Source: Clostridia bacterium (GTDB taxonomy: Bacteria; Bacillota; Clostridia; Oscillospirales; Acutalibacteraceae). From it: 60,030 bases of DNA. Position numbers and translations under genes: made by a program. The notes under the pieces are model-generated. The model had not been told where the DNA came from and ran no database searches. It worked only from the letters and a program-made list of their open reading frames with translations. Below are positions 1 through 7,571 of the stretch, in pieces; the stretch's first letter is position 1; each line of letters begins with the position of its first letter. The stretch covers positions 1-60,030 of the forward strand of contig JAFQMC010000036.1 of the NCBI GenBank assembly GCA_017421045.1, given 5' to 3'.

Positions 1-255
1 CACCCGAAGGTGTTTAATTCAATTTCAGAGCTTTTGTGTCTGCTCATTTGAAACACTTGCGTGTTTACTTGATGTTTGTTGTGTCATCTTCACTGTAAAA
101 ATTTCGAGTACTTTTAGTCCTCAAAAAAATTACGGGTTCTCTTTCTTTGTTGTTCAATTTTCAATGTCCTTGTTCCGTCGAAATCAACAAATCAAGCATT
201 GGTTCTTTGTTGAACTTGCTGTGATTTTGTCGCTCTCTCGTGCGGAACGTGTTTT
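1..255 (-). other. Non-coding leader reading off the left edge; possible rRNA operon leader
   Basis: No plausible coding region lies here on either strand. A strong leftward promoter sits at 256-284, so this stretch is transcribed as an untranslated leader of about 245 nt that leaves the window. It contains a TTGAAAATTGAA-like segment (minus strand, around 150-165) of the kind seen in Firmicute rRNA leaders and spacers, and ends in a small stem with a TTCG loop at 1-12. An rRNA operon to the left is inference only, because no 16S sequence is in view. A structured mRNA leader is the alternative. Confidence 0.4.
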
Positions 256-284
256 ATTATATATCCTTTGATGCGAAAAGTCAA
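256..284 (-). promoter_or_regulatory. Strong sigma-A promoter, leftward
   Basis: On the minus strand TTGACT (284-279) and a perfect TATAAT (261-256) are separated by 17 bp. No coding region follows within the window, so it drives the non-coding leader at 1-255. Confidence 0.75.
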
Positions 285-458
285 GGGTTTTTTCTACTTT
301 TTTTAAAAAATTTTTTGCGAAATATCAGCAGGTCAAAAGGTAGTGTTTTCTCTCAAAAATAACCACTATATATTGTAAACTTTTTATTGCTGCCCCAAGT
401 GCTGATCTAAGGATTGTGCCGATGAAAAGCTCTCAAAAATCCAAAATACACAATAAAA

Positions 459-489
459 CAACTGCCCTGCGAAAATCGCGGAGCAGTTG
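459..489 (-). terminator. Intrinsic terminator of the 530-1426 gene
   Basis: A GC-rich stem (seven outer pairs CAACTGC/GCAGTTG plus inner pairs) is followed on the minus strand by TTTTATTG. It lies 40 bp past the stop codon of the leftward gene. Confidence 0.75.
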
Positions 490-529
490 CAACAGAATTT
501 ATAATATTAATAGTATAGGGTACGAAAAA

Positions 530-1426
530 TCAGAACGTGAAACTCTCAGGGGACTCTTCACCCTGAGCTGTCTCCAGAGGCTCGTCTGCAGGCTTTCCCG
601 AATCTGAAATCTGCTCTTCAGCTACAGGCGCAGATTCCTCCTCGGGTGCAGGCTCTTCCTCTGCAGAAGCCTCCTCAGCCTTTTCAACTTCTTTCTCTAC
701 CTCGTCGAGAGCAAAGGCGATGTTCTGCAGGATTGCGCCGATGTCAGCTGCAGCCGCCATATCCTCCTCAGTATATTCCTCAATATAGCTATCATCGTCA
801 TCATCGAAAAGAAGCTCATCGAGACTCTCGTCAAAGCTATCCCATGAAGTGTTCTCTGCGGGAAGTTCTGCAACCGCTTCGCCTTTCTTAGCCTTCTTTG
901 CGGCGGCTACGGCACGGGCTGTAATATCCTCTGCTCTGAGTCTTGCTTTTGCTGCTGCATCAGCGGCGGCAATTTTTGCATCGCCCAGCGCATCAGAAGC
1001 CTTGCCCGAGAAATCTGCAGCGGCTACCTTGGCTTTACCCGACAAATCGCGGGCATATTCAAGAGATGCATCCTTTGCCTGCTTTACCTTTGACTGAAGT
1101 TCACTCTTGAAAGCCTCGGTGCACTCATCAACAGAATGTGCCTGCTGAAGCTCTTCATATCTGATTTTCGCCTTGGCAATGCGCTCCTCAAGATGCTTGA
1201 TGGTTTTTTTCAGCACCTCAACCTTACCTGCGTTCTTCTCAAGGGTGCCGTCGCAGTACATCTTGCCGATTTCGGAGTAGGCGGTTTTCAGACGGCCTTT
1301 ATCTGCATCAACAATCTGCATAATGCGATTCATCTGAGCCTTGATTCTGCCCTTTTCGATTATCTCTCTGGCGGCATCCGCAAAAAGCTCACCCATCTTC
1401 TGTGTATTAGAAATATTATTATTCAT
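530..1426 (-). CDS. Ala-rich coiled-coil protein with acidic tail, function unknown
   Basis: The 298-residue protein has no signal peptide or membrane span. Residues 1-110 are a charged helical, coiled-coil-like region. Residues 115-180 are rich in Ala/Lys/Asp with repeating KAxxAAA steps that look like an amphipathic, LEA- or apolipoprotein-like helix. A run of five Asp and a strongly acidic Glu/Pro-rich tail follow from about 205. I do not recognise the family. Start: the ATG follows an AGAGG Shine-Dalgarno. A weak promoter (TTGATT, 16 bp, TAATAA) lies around 1490-1520, back-to-back with the CpXC promoter. It is transcribed alone and ends in the terminator at 459-489. A cytoplasmic structural or membrane-associating role would be a guess. 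Confidence 0.7.
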   Translation of the reverse strand: MNNNISNTQKMGELFADAAREIIEKGRIKAQMNRIMQIVDADKGRLKTAYSEIGKMYCDGTLEKNAGKVEVLKKTIKHLEERIAKAKIRYEELQQAHSVDECTEAFKSELQSKVKQAKDASLEYARDLSGKAKVAAADFSGKASDALGDAKIAAADAAAKARLRAEDITARAVAAAKKAKKGEAVAELPAENTSWDSFDESLDELLFDDDDDSYIEEYTEEDMAAAADIGAILQNIAFALDEVEKEVEKAEEASAEEEPAPEEESAPVAEEQISDSGKPADEPLETAQGEESPESFTF

Positions 1427-1539
1427 AATAAAACCTCTTTTCTGGAAACGGTAAGATATGTTTCCTCTGCTGCTGCAGGGATTCTCCTCTTATTATTACA
1501 CTAATCAGGAATAAAATCAACAAAAATTTGTAAAAATGC

Positions 1540-1567
1540 TTGTTAAAACCTCTGCCTATGCTATAAT
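1540..1567 (+). promoter_or_regulatory. Promoter of the CpXC gene
   Basis: TTGTTA (1540-1545) and TATAAT (1562-1567) are separated by 16 bp, about 50 bp upstream of the ATG at 1619. Confidence 0.7.
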
Positions 1568-1618
1568 ATATTTATTATATACTATTTATATATTATATTT
1601 TTACATAGGAGAACGCAT

Positions 1619-2311
1619 ATGGCAAATGTAGTTGTCAAGAAGATACCCTGCCCTAAATGCAGCGAAACCACCGAGGCAAAGCTGTATATGAGCATAAACG
1701 CCACCAACGAACCCACTCTCAGAGAGGATGTGCTGGACGAGAAGCTGTTCCGCTTCCGTTGCACAGCCTGCGGTCACGAGGCAAGGCTCACATATCCCGT
1801 ACTCTACAACGATATGAAAAACCGCTTCATGATATATATGATTCCCGAAATCGACCGTTTTCAGCTGGAGGATGTGGAACTTGAGCAGAAGTACGAGAGG
1901 CTTCACGGCGTTAGAAAGCGCCTGGCACCTGACTTCAACAGCTTCAAAGAAAAAGTGTTCATCTTCGAATCGGGACTTGACGATATGGCGGTGGAAATCA
2001 CCAAGCTGGTCATCTCAGAAATGGTAGCGAAGAAATACGGAATCCCTCAGGTTGAAGAAGGATACCTGTCCATGTACGACAGAGAGAAGAACACCATGGG
2101 ATTCACCTTCTTTGTAGGCAAGCGCAAGGAGCCTTACGTGCAGTCGGCTCGCCTTGAAATATACGGCAAGGCGGTAACCATTGTCAGCGAAATGGCTATC
2201 AAGGACAAGAAACTCACAGGCTTCACAAAAATTGACCGTGAGTGGGCACAGAACGTGCTGTACCGCTACAAGCGTATGAAACAGCTGGATCGCACCGCGG
2301 AGGAATCATAA
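1619..2311 (+). CDS. CpXC zinc-ribbon protein
   Basis: The 230-residue protein has an N-terminal CPKC (Cys11, Cys14) and CTAC (Cys48, Cys51). These four cysteines should bind one zinc and define the CpXC family. The rest is mixed alpha/beta with no membrane span. The family is common in Clostridia but has no established biochemical role. The start ATG follows AGGAG by a normal distance. The stop is one base from the ATG of the acetyltransferase at 2313, so the two genes are almost certainly one transcript. Family call is firm; function unknown. Confidence 0.8.
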   Translation: MANVVVKKIPCPKCSETTEAKLYMSINATNEPTLREDVLDEKLFRFRCTACGHEARLTYPVLYNDMKNRFMIYMIPEIDRFQLEDVELEQKYERLHGVRKRLAPDFNSFKEKVFIFESGLDDMAVEITKLVISEMVAKKYGIPQVEEGYLSMYDREKNTMGFTFFVGKRKEPYVQSARLEIYGKAVTIVSEMAIKDKKLTGFTKIDREWAQNVLYRYKRMKQLDRTAEES

Positions 2312-2312
2312 G

Positions 2313-2921
2313 ATGACCCAGTATGAGCGAATGGTCGGGGAGCTTCCTTACTACGTAGATGATGAGCTCCGCGAGATAATGATGAACACAAAACTTATGA
2401 CTCACGAGTACAATCAGCTTTCTCCCGACAACCTGAGAAGACGCACGGAAATCCTCAAAAAGCTTCTGGGCAAGACAGGAGAGCGTGTTCACATCGAACA
2501 GCCTTTTCACTGCGACTACGGCCACAACATTCAGGTAGGCGAGAACTTCTATGCCAACTACAACCTGACGATTCTGGACTGCAACAGGGTGAAAATAGGG
2601 GACAATGTTATGTGTGCACCCAATGTTCTGATTACAACCGCAGGCCATCCCATTCATCCCTTGTCACGGACCAAATCCTGGTACGAATATGCCATACCCG
2701 TGACCATAGGCAACAACGTGTGGCTTGGTGCAAACGTGGTTGTAAATCCCGGCGTCACCATCGGAGACGGCACAGTCATAGGCGCAGGCAGTGTAGTGAC
2801 TCACGACATCCCCTCAAACGTGGTGGCTTTCGGCAATCCCTGCAAGGTGTACAAAGAAATCACTGACGAAGACAGAGACTTCTACTACAAGAACAGAAAA
2901 TTCGATGTAACCGATTACTGA
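2313..2921 (+). CDS. Sugar O-acetyltransferase, maltose/galactoside acetyltransferase type
   Basis: The 202-residue protein has an N-terminal maltose-acetyltransferase cap (residues 1-60) and a left-handed beta-helix of hexapeptide repeats (roughly 70-190). The catalytic His lies in TTAGHPIHP, and the C-terminal acetyl-CoA signature includes GAGSVVTHDIPSNVVAFGNP. Length and layout match the Maa/LacA/NodL group, which transfers acetyl from acetyl-CoA to a sugar hydroxyl. The sugar cannot be read from sequence. It is co-transcribed with the CpXC gene (1-bp gap) and ends at the shared terminator 2945-2978. Confidence 0.85.
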   Translation: MTQYERMVGELPYYVDDELREIMMNTKLMTHEYNQLSPDNLRRRTEILKKLLGKTGERVHIEQPFHCDYGHNIQVGENFYANYNLTILDCNRVKIGDNVMCAPNVLITTAGHPIHPLSRTKSWYEYAIPVTIGNNVWLGANVVVNPGVTIGDGTVIGAGSVVTHDIPSNVVAFGNPCKVYKEITDEDRDFYYKNRKFDVTDY

Positions 2922-2944
2922 TTCTATACTATATATAATAAGCA

Positions 2945-2978
2945 AACGTCCGCACAAGATCTCCTCTGTGCGGACGTT
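2945..2978. terminator. Bidirectional terminator between acetyltransferase and ribF
   Basis: A perfect 12-bp stem (AACGTCCGCACA with its complement, 2945-2956 and 2967-2978) with a 10-nt loop lies between two converging genes. The stem starts and ends in A/T pairs, but the U-runs on both sides are short. Confidence 0.7.
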
Positions 2979-2992
2979 ATTGTTTCTGATGT

Positions 2993-3889
2993 TTATTTGT
3001 CAAAGATTCTCCGCGCTTCGGATATATCCTTTGAAATTGCGTTTTGCAGAGACTCTATATCGGAAAACTTCTGCTCAGGACGGATAAACTCCAGAAGTTC
3101 AAGGGTAGCTTCTGTGTTGTAGAAATCCCCTTTTGCATCCAGCAAATACGCCTCCACCGTCGGAATTTCGGAGCCGACGGTAGGCTTTTTTCCGATGTTG
3201 CAGACGGAGTTGTACTCCACGCCGTCAACAAAAGCTTTTGCGGCATACACACCGAACTTCGGCAAGAGTTTGTCTAAAGGTACGTCGATATTAAGCGTGG
3301 GCGCGCTGAGAGTTCTTCCCAGACCTCTGCCGTGGATTACCCTGCCGCTCACGGCATAGGGTCTGCCCAGAAGCTTTTTCGCTTCGGCCACATTCCCCTC
3401 CTGCAAAAGACTTCGTATCGCTGTGGAGGAAACAGTTTGCCCTTCGATTTCCACTTCGGGAATACAGGTAACGGCAACGCCCTGCTCTTTGCAAAGTTCA
3501 CGGAGAACGTTTACGTCTGCGGAGGCATTCTTTGCGAAGCGATAATTATACCCGCAAAAAACCTCCTTTGCACGAAGCGCCTTGCATAGCACTCGGGACA
3601 CAAACTCCTCAGCACTCAGATCTTTTACTGCATCAAACGCAGAATTCACCTGAATGTCGATACCGCAGGAGGCGATGAGCCTCTGCTTTTCGTCCTCGGC
3701 GGTGAGTACGTTCTGCGTGCTTTTTCCGGGATTGTCGCAAAAGGTGAACACGACGGGAACAAGGCCTCTCTCCCGACAATCCGCCGCCTTTGAAATAACC
3801 GCCTTGTGGGCAAGATGCACCCCGTCAAAGCGACCCAGCGCCACCGCGGTGTCGCTATCAAATGCACACGGATAGTTTATCACCCTCAC
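2993..3889 (-). CDS. ribF: Bifunctional riboflavin kinase / FAD synthetase
   Basis: It phosphorylates riboflavin to FMN and adenylates FMN to FAD in the cytoplasm. The N-terminal adenylyltransferase half (about 1-180) has LGRFDGVHLAHK and FTFCDNPGK; the C-terminal kinase half has GRVIHGRGLGRTLSAPTLNI. The reading frame is open further upstream, but I place the start at the GTG at 3889. AAAGGAGG lies 8 nt before it, the protein then begins RVINYP directly before the conserved core, and the overlap with the upstream gene disappears, leaving a 37-bp gap. The resulting 298 residues are near the usual length. It lies downstream of the AsnB-like gene and is probably co-transcribed. Confidence 0.9.
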   Translation of the reverse strand: MRVINYPCAFDSDTAVALGRFDGVHLAHKAVISKAADCRERGLVPVVFTFCDNPGKSTQNVLTAEDEKQRLIASCGIDIQVNSAFDAVKDLSAEEFVSRVLCKALRAKEVFCGYNYRFAKNASADVNVLRELCKEQGVAVTCIPEVEIEGQTVSSTAIRSLLQEGNVAEAKKLLGRPYAVSGRVIHGRGLGRTLSAPTLNIDVPLDKLLPKFGVYAAKAFVDGVEYNSVCNIGKKPTVGSEIPTVEAYLLDAKGDFYNTEATLELLEFIRPEQKFSDIESLQNAISKDISEARRIFDK

Positions 3890-3926
3890 AGAGCACACCT
3901 CCTTTTGTTTTCTACAATATAATATG

Positions 3927-5921
3927 TCAGTTTTCTTCGTTATTATCCTCTGTTTCCTCTGAGGAGTCGTCCCCATCATCAAAGGCAAGACCGAAGAGTT
4001 CGTCCAGCTTCTTGCTGTCTACTTCGCCCATGGAGCTTTCGGCTACTTCCTCGGTTGCAACCTCGGCAATAGCCTCTACCTCGGCGATGGCGTCCTCGGT
4101 AATCTCCTCGGTGGTAATCTCCTCAAAATACTGTCTGTACCACACAAGGAAGGCATACACCGCCCATATCTGACGGCTGTAGTCTGCCTCTCCCACGTAG
4201 TGGTCATCAAGAAAGCTGAGAAGTACATCAATGTTAAAATATTTCTGAGCGGTGGGAGTGCGGAACTCTTCTTTCACAAGATCATACACGCTGTCCTCAG
4301 CAAGCCACTGAGAAAGAGGTATGCTGTAGCCTGCGCTCTTTTTGCCTGTCAGATCCTCGGTGAGACTCTTTGCCGCCGCTTGTCTGAGTGCGTACTTTGT
4401 GCCCTGCTTGTTGACACGAAGCTCCGAGGGCAATGACGATGCCACCTTGAACACCTCTTTGTCAAGATAAGGCAGTCTCAACTCAAGAGAGTGCGCCATA
4501 CTCATTCTGTCTGCACGCTGAAGCAAATCTCCCGACAGACCCATGCTCATATCAAGATACTGCATCTTTGTGAGTCCGTCTTCTTTTCTCACTCTGTGAT
4601 ATATGCGCTTGGTGGTTGCCTGTGCACGGGTAGCAAATTCGTTGTCTTTCAGCACTGCCCACTTTTCTTCATTGGTACACAGATAACTGCTGCCGACAAA
4701 CTCATCCTCCAGAGGGTGAGTTCCTTTTATAATGAAATCTCTCGCCTTTGAGTCGGGGAAGGGAGATACGATTTTGCAAAGGAATTTTCTCAGTCCATAG
4801 GGGACCTTGTGATAATTTCTGAATCTGTAAGGCGCCTTGTATGCCTCATAGCCTCCGAACAATTCATCGGCACCTTCCCCCGATACTGCCACCTGAACAT
4901 ACTTTGCGGCAAGGGCAGAGGTAAAGTACATAGCTATTGCAGAGGGGTCAGCCATAGGCTGGTCCAGAAGCTTCTGCACCACGGGAATAGACTTCCAGAA
5001 CGCACCCTGTGTCACGATACCCGTGTAGTGGTCGGCGCCAACCTCGTCGCTGATCTCTTTTGCCGCATCGGCTTCACTGTGCTCCTGGTCATCTGCAAAG
5101 CTTATGGTGAAGGTCTTGTGGTCTTTGAAGAATGTGGACAGGTATCCTGAATCCACTCCTCCGGAAAGCAGACAACCTACCTCCACACCGCTTGTTTTGT
5201 GAGCGGTCACAGAGTCCTTCATAACCTCGGAGATTTTGCCCACAGCATCCTCTTCGGTGAGTCTGTCGTCCGGCTTGAATCTGGGTTCAAAATAGCGGTC
5301 TGCTGCAACCTCTCCGTTTTTGTACCAGAGAAAATGTCCGGGGAGAAGCGCGTACACATCCTCAAAGAATGTTTCGGGAGGTACAACGAAACCGAAGGAC
5401 AGATAGCTGTCCAGCGCCTCTGTGTTCAGCCGACGTTCAAATCCGCTGAATTTCATAATACCCTTTATTTCTGATGCAAAAACGAAATTTCTATTTATGG
5501 TTGTGTAGTAAAGAGGCTTGATTCCAAAGTGGTCTCGAGCCATAAATAACGACTTGTCGTTTTCATTATATATTGCAAAGGCGAACATGCCCCGAAGCTT
5601 TGTGAGCAGGTCCTCACCCCACTGTTCATAGCCGTGGAGTATCACCTGTGCATCGCTTTCTTCGCTGAAAGTGTGTCCGTCAGACTTAAGCTCTGCTGCA
5701 AGCTCGCCGCGGTTGTAGAGTCTGCCGTCGTAAACCAGCACAAGCTCTCCGCTGTCACTCACAGCTACATCCCTGCCTCGGTTTGAAAGCTGTGCAAAGC
5801 AAAGTCCGCCGTCCTTTCTCAGCATCTTGGCACCGCCACGGTGAGACATAATCTCTGACATTCTCTCAATATTCTTCCGGGGATTCTGTACCTGTCCGAA
5901 AAAACCGCAAATACCGCCCAT
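3927..5921 (-). CDS. AsnB-family asparagine synthetase paralogue with degenerate glutaminase domain
   Basis: The 664-residue protein has the two AsnB domains. The synthetase half looks active: SGGVDSG pyrophosphate loop, SGEGADELFGGY, and DRMSMAHSLELRLPYLD. The N-terminal glutaminase half does not. Cys2 of the normal MCGI start is Gly (MGGICGFFG), the RLS arginine is Gln (AQLS), and the NGE loop is DGR; only the Asp of SDxxVIL is kept. The enzyme probably uses free ammonia or another nucleophile, or has another role; I infer this. A tail of about 65 residues is Glu/Ala rich, which is unusual for AsnB. Start: the ATG at 5921 follows AGAGGTGA; the in-frame GTG three codons upstream overlaps that Shine-Dalgarno. 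Confidence 0.85.
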   Translation of the reverse strand: MGGICGFFGQVQNPRKNIERMSEIMSHRGGAKMLRKDGGLCFAQLSNRGRDVAVSDSGELVLVYDGRLYNRGELAAELKSDGHTFSEESDAQVILHGYEQWGEDLLTKLRGMFAFAIYNENDKSLFMARDHFGIKPLYYTTINRNFVFASEIKGIMKFSGFERRLNTEALDSYLSFGFVVPPETFFEDVYALLPGHFLWYKNGEVAADRYFEPRFKPDDRLTEEDAVGKISEVMKDSVTAHKTSGVEVGCLLSGGVDSGYLSTFFKDHKTFTISFADDQEHSEADAAKEISDEVGADHYTGIVTQGAFWKSIPVVQKLLDQPMADPSAIAMYFTSALAAKYVQVAVSGEGADELFGGYEAYKAPYRFRNYHKVPYGLRKFLCKIVSPFPDSKARDFIIKGTHPLEDEFVGSSYLCTNEEKWAVLKDNEFATRAQATTKRIYHRVRKEDGLTKMQYLDMSMGLSGDLLQRADRMSMAHSLELRLPYLDKEVFKVASSLPSELRVNKQGTKYALRQAAAKSLTEDLTGKKSAGYSIPLSQWLAEDSVYDLVKEEFRTPTAQKYFNIDVLLSFLDDHYVGEADYSRQIWAVYAFLVWYRQYFEEITTEEITEDAIAEVEAIAEVATEEVAESSMGEVDSKKLDELFGLAFDDGDDSSEETEDNNEEN

Positions 5922-5995
5922 ATTTGTCACCTCTGAATGTTTTTAATATATAATCTGTCTTGTGATAGTTACTTGACTATTTTTTCCTATTTTAC

Positions 5996-6024
5996 AGTAT
6001 AACATAAATTTCCTGCGCGTGCAA
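5996..6024 (-). promoter_or_regulatory. Promoter of the AsnB-like gene
   Basis: On the minus strand TTGCAC (6024-6019) and TATACT (6001-5996) are 17 bp apart, 75 bp before the ATG and downstream of the terminator at 6062-6093. The gene can therefore be transcribed independently of the RNA upstream. Confidence 0.7.
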
Positions 6025-6057
6025 CCAACGATGCATCTTGCACCACTCCTCACAGAA

Positions 6058-6221
6058 ACCAAAAACACCGAGCCTGCGGTAGCTCGGTGTTTTCGGAAAA
6101 ATGAGGGGATGCAAGCCTCTGTATCGGCTTGCAATGCAGAAATCTGCATTGAGGAGGGTAGAACAACATCCGCCAACCATGTTGGCAGAAACTCTCTACG
6201 ATTGCGGTTCGTATCGAGTAC
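6058..6221 (-). ncRNA. Candidate structured small RNA between AsnB-like gene and lexA
   Basis: On the minus strand a TATAAT (6233-6228) would start an RNA near 6221. It would contain successive perfect hairpins: GCCAAC/GTTGGC (6186-6172), a 7-8 bp AATGCAG/CTGCATT stem (6150-6133), GCAAGCC/GGCTTGC (6132-6111), then a 12-bp terminator stem (6093-6062). No sensible coding region lies in it. The -35 region is weak. It could be an independent sRNA of about 160 nt, or the attenuated leader of the AsnB-like gene 140 nt downstream. I do not see a T-box sequence or the SRP or RNase P cores, and cannot assign a family. Confidence 0.55.
6062..6093 (-). terminator. Terminator closing the candidate RNA
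   Basis: A perfect 12-bp stem (AAAACACCGAGC with its complement) with an 8-nt loop ends in a T-run on the minus strand (TTTTTGG). The symmetric A/T ends could also stop transcription from the other side. Confidence 0.8.
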
Positions 6222-6327
6222 ATCTATATTATAACATTCTGTTTCCGGAATTGATGAATTAGCTATGAACTTAAACTGAATTTTGCTTGTACTTTTTGTG
6301 AAAAAACAAAAAGTGCTGCAAAAAACA

Positions 6328-6365
6328 AAACAAATGTTTGCATTTTCTGCAACTTGTGTTATAAT
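6328..6365 (+). promoter_or_regulatory. lexA promoter with candidate LexA operator
   Basis: TTTGCA (6337-6342) and TATAAT (6360-6365) are 17 bp apart. Overlapping the -35 is AAAC-AAAT-GTTT (6328-6339), an inverted repeat with the 4-4-4 layout of the Gram-positive LexA box (GAAC-N4-GTTC) but with A/T in place of G/C. Autoregulation is expected for lexA. The operator assignment is inference. Confidence 0.6.
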
Positions 6366-6404
6366 ACAATCAGAGTATCAAAACACACCCAAGGAGGAAT
6401 ATGT

Positions 6405-6995
6405 ATGAAACCCCTGACCAAAAGCCAGCAGAAGGTATACGACTATATTTCCCAGTGTTTACAGGATTCCCGCGTTCCCTCCGTTCGCGAAATTTGCTCC
6501 GCCACGGGACTGAAGTCCACCTCCACCGTTCATCTGCATCTGAAAACCCTGGAGGAGAGAGGACTCATTGAGAGAGAAAAAGGCTACAACCGTTGTATCA
6601 AACTCCGCGGAGAAGAAAAATCCACCCGTGTTCCCGTGCTGGGTCGTGTCACTGCAGGTATGCCCATTCTTGCGGTTGAGGATGTAGAAACCTACGTGCC
6701 CGTCAGCGAAAGTATCCGTCGCGGCAGAGAGCTTTTTGCCCTGAGAGTTGTGGGCGATAGCATGATCTACGCCGGCATCTTCGACGGAGATATTGTCATC
6801 GTGCACCGAACTCCCGTTGCCGACAACGGCGAGATTGTTGTTGCTATGATAGGGGAGGAGGCCACCGTCAAGCGTTTCTATAAAGAGGACGGCCACTTCA
6901 GACTTCAGCCTGAGAACGACGCATACGAGCCAATAATTACAGAGGAAGTAGTCCTTTTAGGCAAGGTTGTGGCACTTTACAGAACTTTTGACTGA
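6405..6995 (+). CDS. lexA: LexA, SOS-response repressor
   Basis: The 196-residue repressor has an N-terminal winged helix (residues 1-65, with STSTVHLHLKTLEERG as the recognition region) and a C-terminal S24 peptidase domain. The Ala-Gly self-cleavage site (VTAG), catalytic Ser in VVGDSM and catalytic Lys in ATVKRF are all visible, so RecA-stimulated self-cleavage should work. Start: the ATG at 6405 follows AAGGAGG by a normal distance. A longer in-frame start upstream would place residues before the conserved MKPLTKSQQ N-terminus and is rejected. Transcribed alone. Confidence 0.93.
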   Translation: MKPLTKSQQKVYDYISQCLQDSRVPSVREICSATGLKSTSTVHLHLKTLEERGLIEREKGYNRCIKLRGEEKSTRVPVLGRVTAGMPILAVEDVETYVPVSESIRRGRELFALRVVGDSMIYAGIFDGDIVIVHRTPVADNGEIVVAMIGEEATVKRFYKEDGHFRLQPENDAYEPIITEEVVLLGKVVALYRTFD

Positions 6996-7168
6996 GAAAG
7001 AGAAAGCGTTCATCTGCTCTCCTGCCTGAGCAAAGCCTTTTGCCTATATTGTGTTGTCATTTTGCACATATACCCTATGTTGATATGTCATCAATATTCG
7101 ACCACAACGGAATGTGGTCTCATCCGAAAAACTCAGTGCAAAAAACTTCCATTTTTCAACAAATATTG

Positions 7169-7203
7169 ACACCGACGGATTTTTGAATCTTTCGGTGTTT
7201 TTT
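7169..7203 (+). terminator. Terminator downstream of lexA
   Basis: A seven-pair stem ACACCGA/TCGGTGT (7169-7198) is followed by six T. It lies about 170 bp past the lexA stop in an AT-rich spacer of nearly 580 bp (6996-7571) that otherwise holds only the palindrome at 7333 and the promoter at 7456. Confidence 0.65.
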
Positions 7204-7332
7204 GTATTTTAGCCACAAAAACATCCCGAAACGCCAGTAAACAAGCCAAATCACAAAAAAGAATCATAGATAATTTTTGGGAATTATCGTTACATTGTTG
7301 TCGGTTTTTATTACATTTTTGTAACTTCTGAA

Positions 7333-7352
7333 TTCTGTGGAATTCCACAGAA
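7333..7352. promoter_or_regulatory. Perfect 20-bp palindrome, candidate operator
   Basis: TTCTGTGGAA joined to its exact complement forms an uninterrupted 20-bp palindrome about 105 bp upstream of the 3D-protein promoter. A short AAAAACC/GGTTTTT hairpin follows at 7351-7367. No loop is available, so a dimeric protein site is likelier than an RNA hairpin. The protein is unknown. Confidence 0.4.
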
Positions 7353-7455
7353 AAACCGCAGGTTTTTGTTCCTCAGAAGAATATAAAAAGGTTTGTCTCC
7401 CTTTCTTTTACAAAAACTCTTGTGCAACTTCAACAAAAAACCCTGTTTCTATAAT

Positions 7456-7484
7456 TTGACGGCTGTTTATTCTTTGGATATAAT
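7456..7484 (+). promoter_or_regulatory. Promoter of the G5/3D protein gene
   Basis: TTGACG (7456-7461) and TATAAT (7479-7484) are 17 bp apart, giving an untranslated leader of about 80 nt. Confidence 0.75.
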
Positions 7485-7571
7485 GAGCAAGGATTGATAA
7501 GCGGAAAAGGTCTTTCTGCTTTATATAATGTAATTTATCAAAAAATTATCATCCGAAAGGAAGTGAGCGCC

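Noticed and set aside
3890-3988. Upstream extension of ribF to an ATG at 3988
   Set aside because: It would overlap the AsnB-like gene and add residues not in the family. The GTG at 3889 has an ideal ribosome site.
6062-6221. T-box riboswitch before the AsnB-like gene
   Set aside because: I could not find the conserved T-box sequence (AGGGTGGxACCGCG) upstream of the terminator. A terminator alone does not justify the call.
6019-6234. A 71-residue plus-strand frame between the AsnB-like gene and lexA
   Set aside because: It crosses the terminator stem and three perfect hairpins, has no ribosome site, and its composition is unlike coding sequence nearby.
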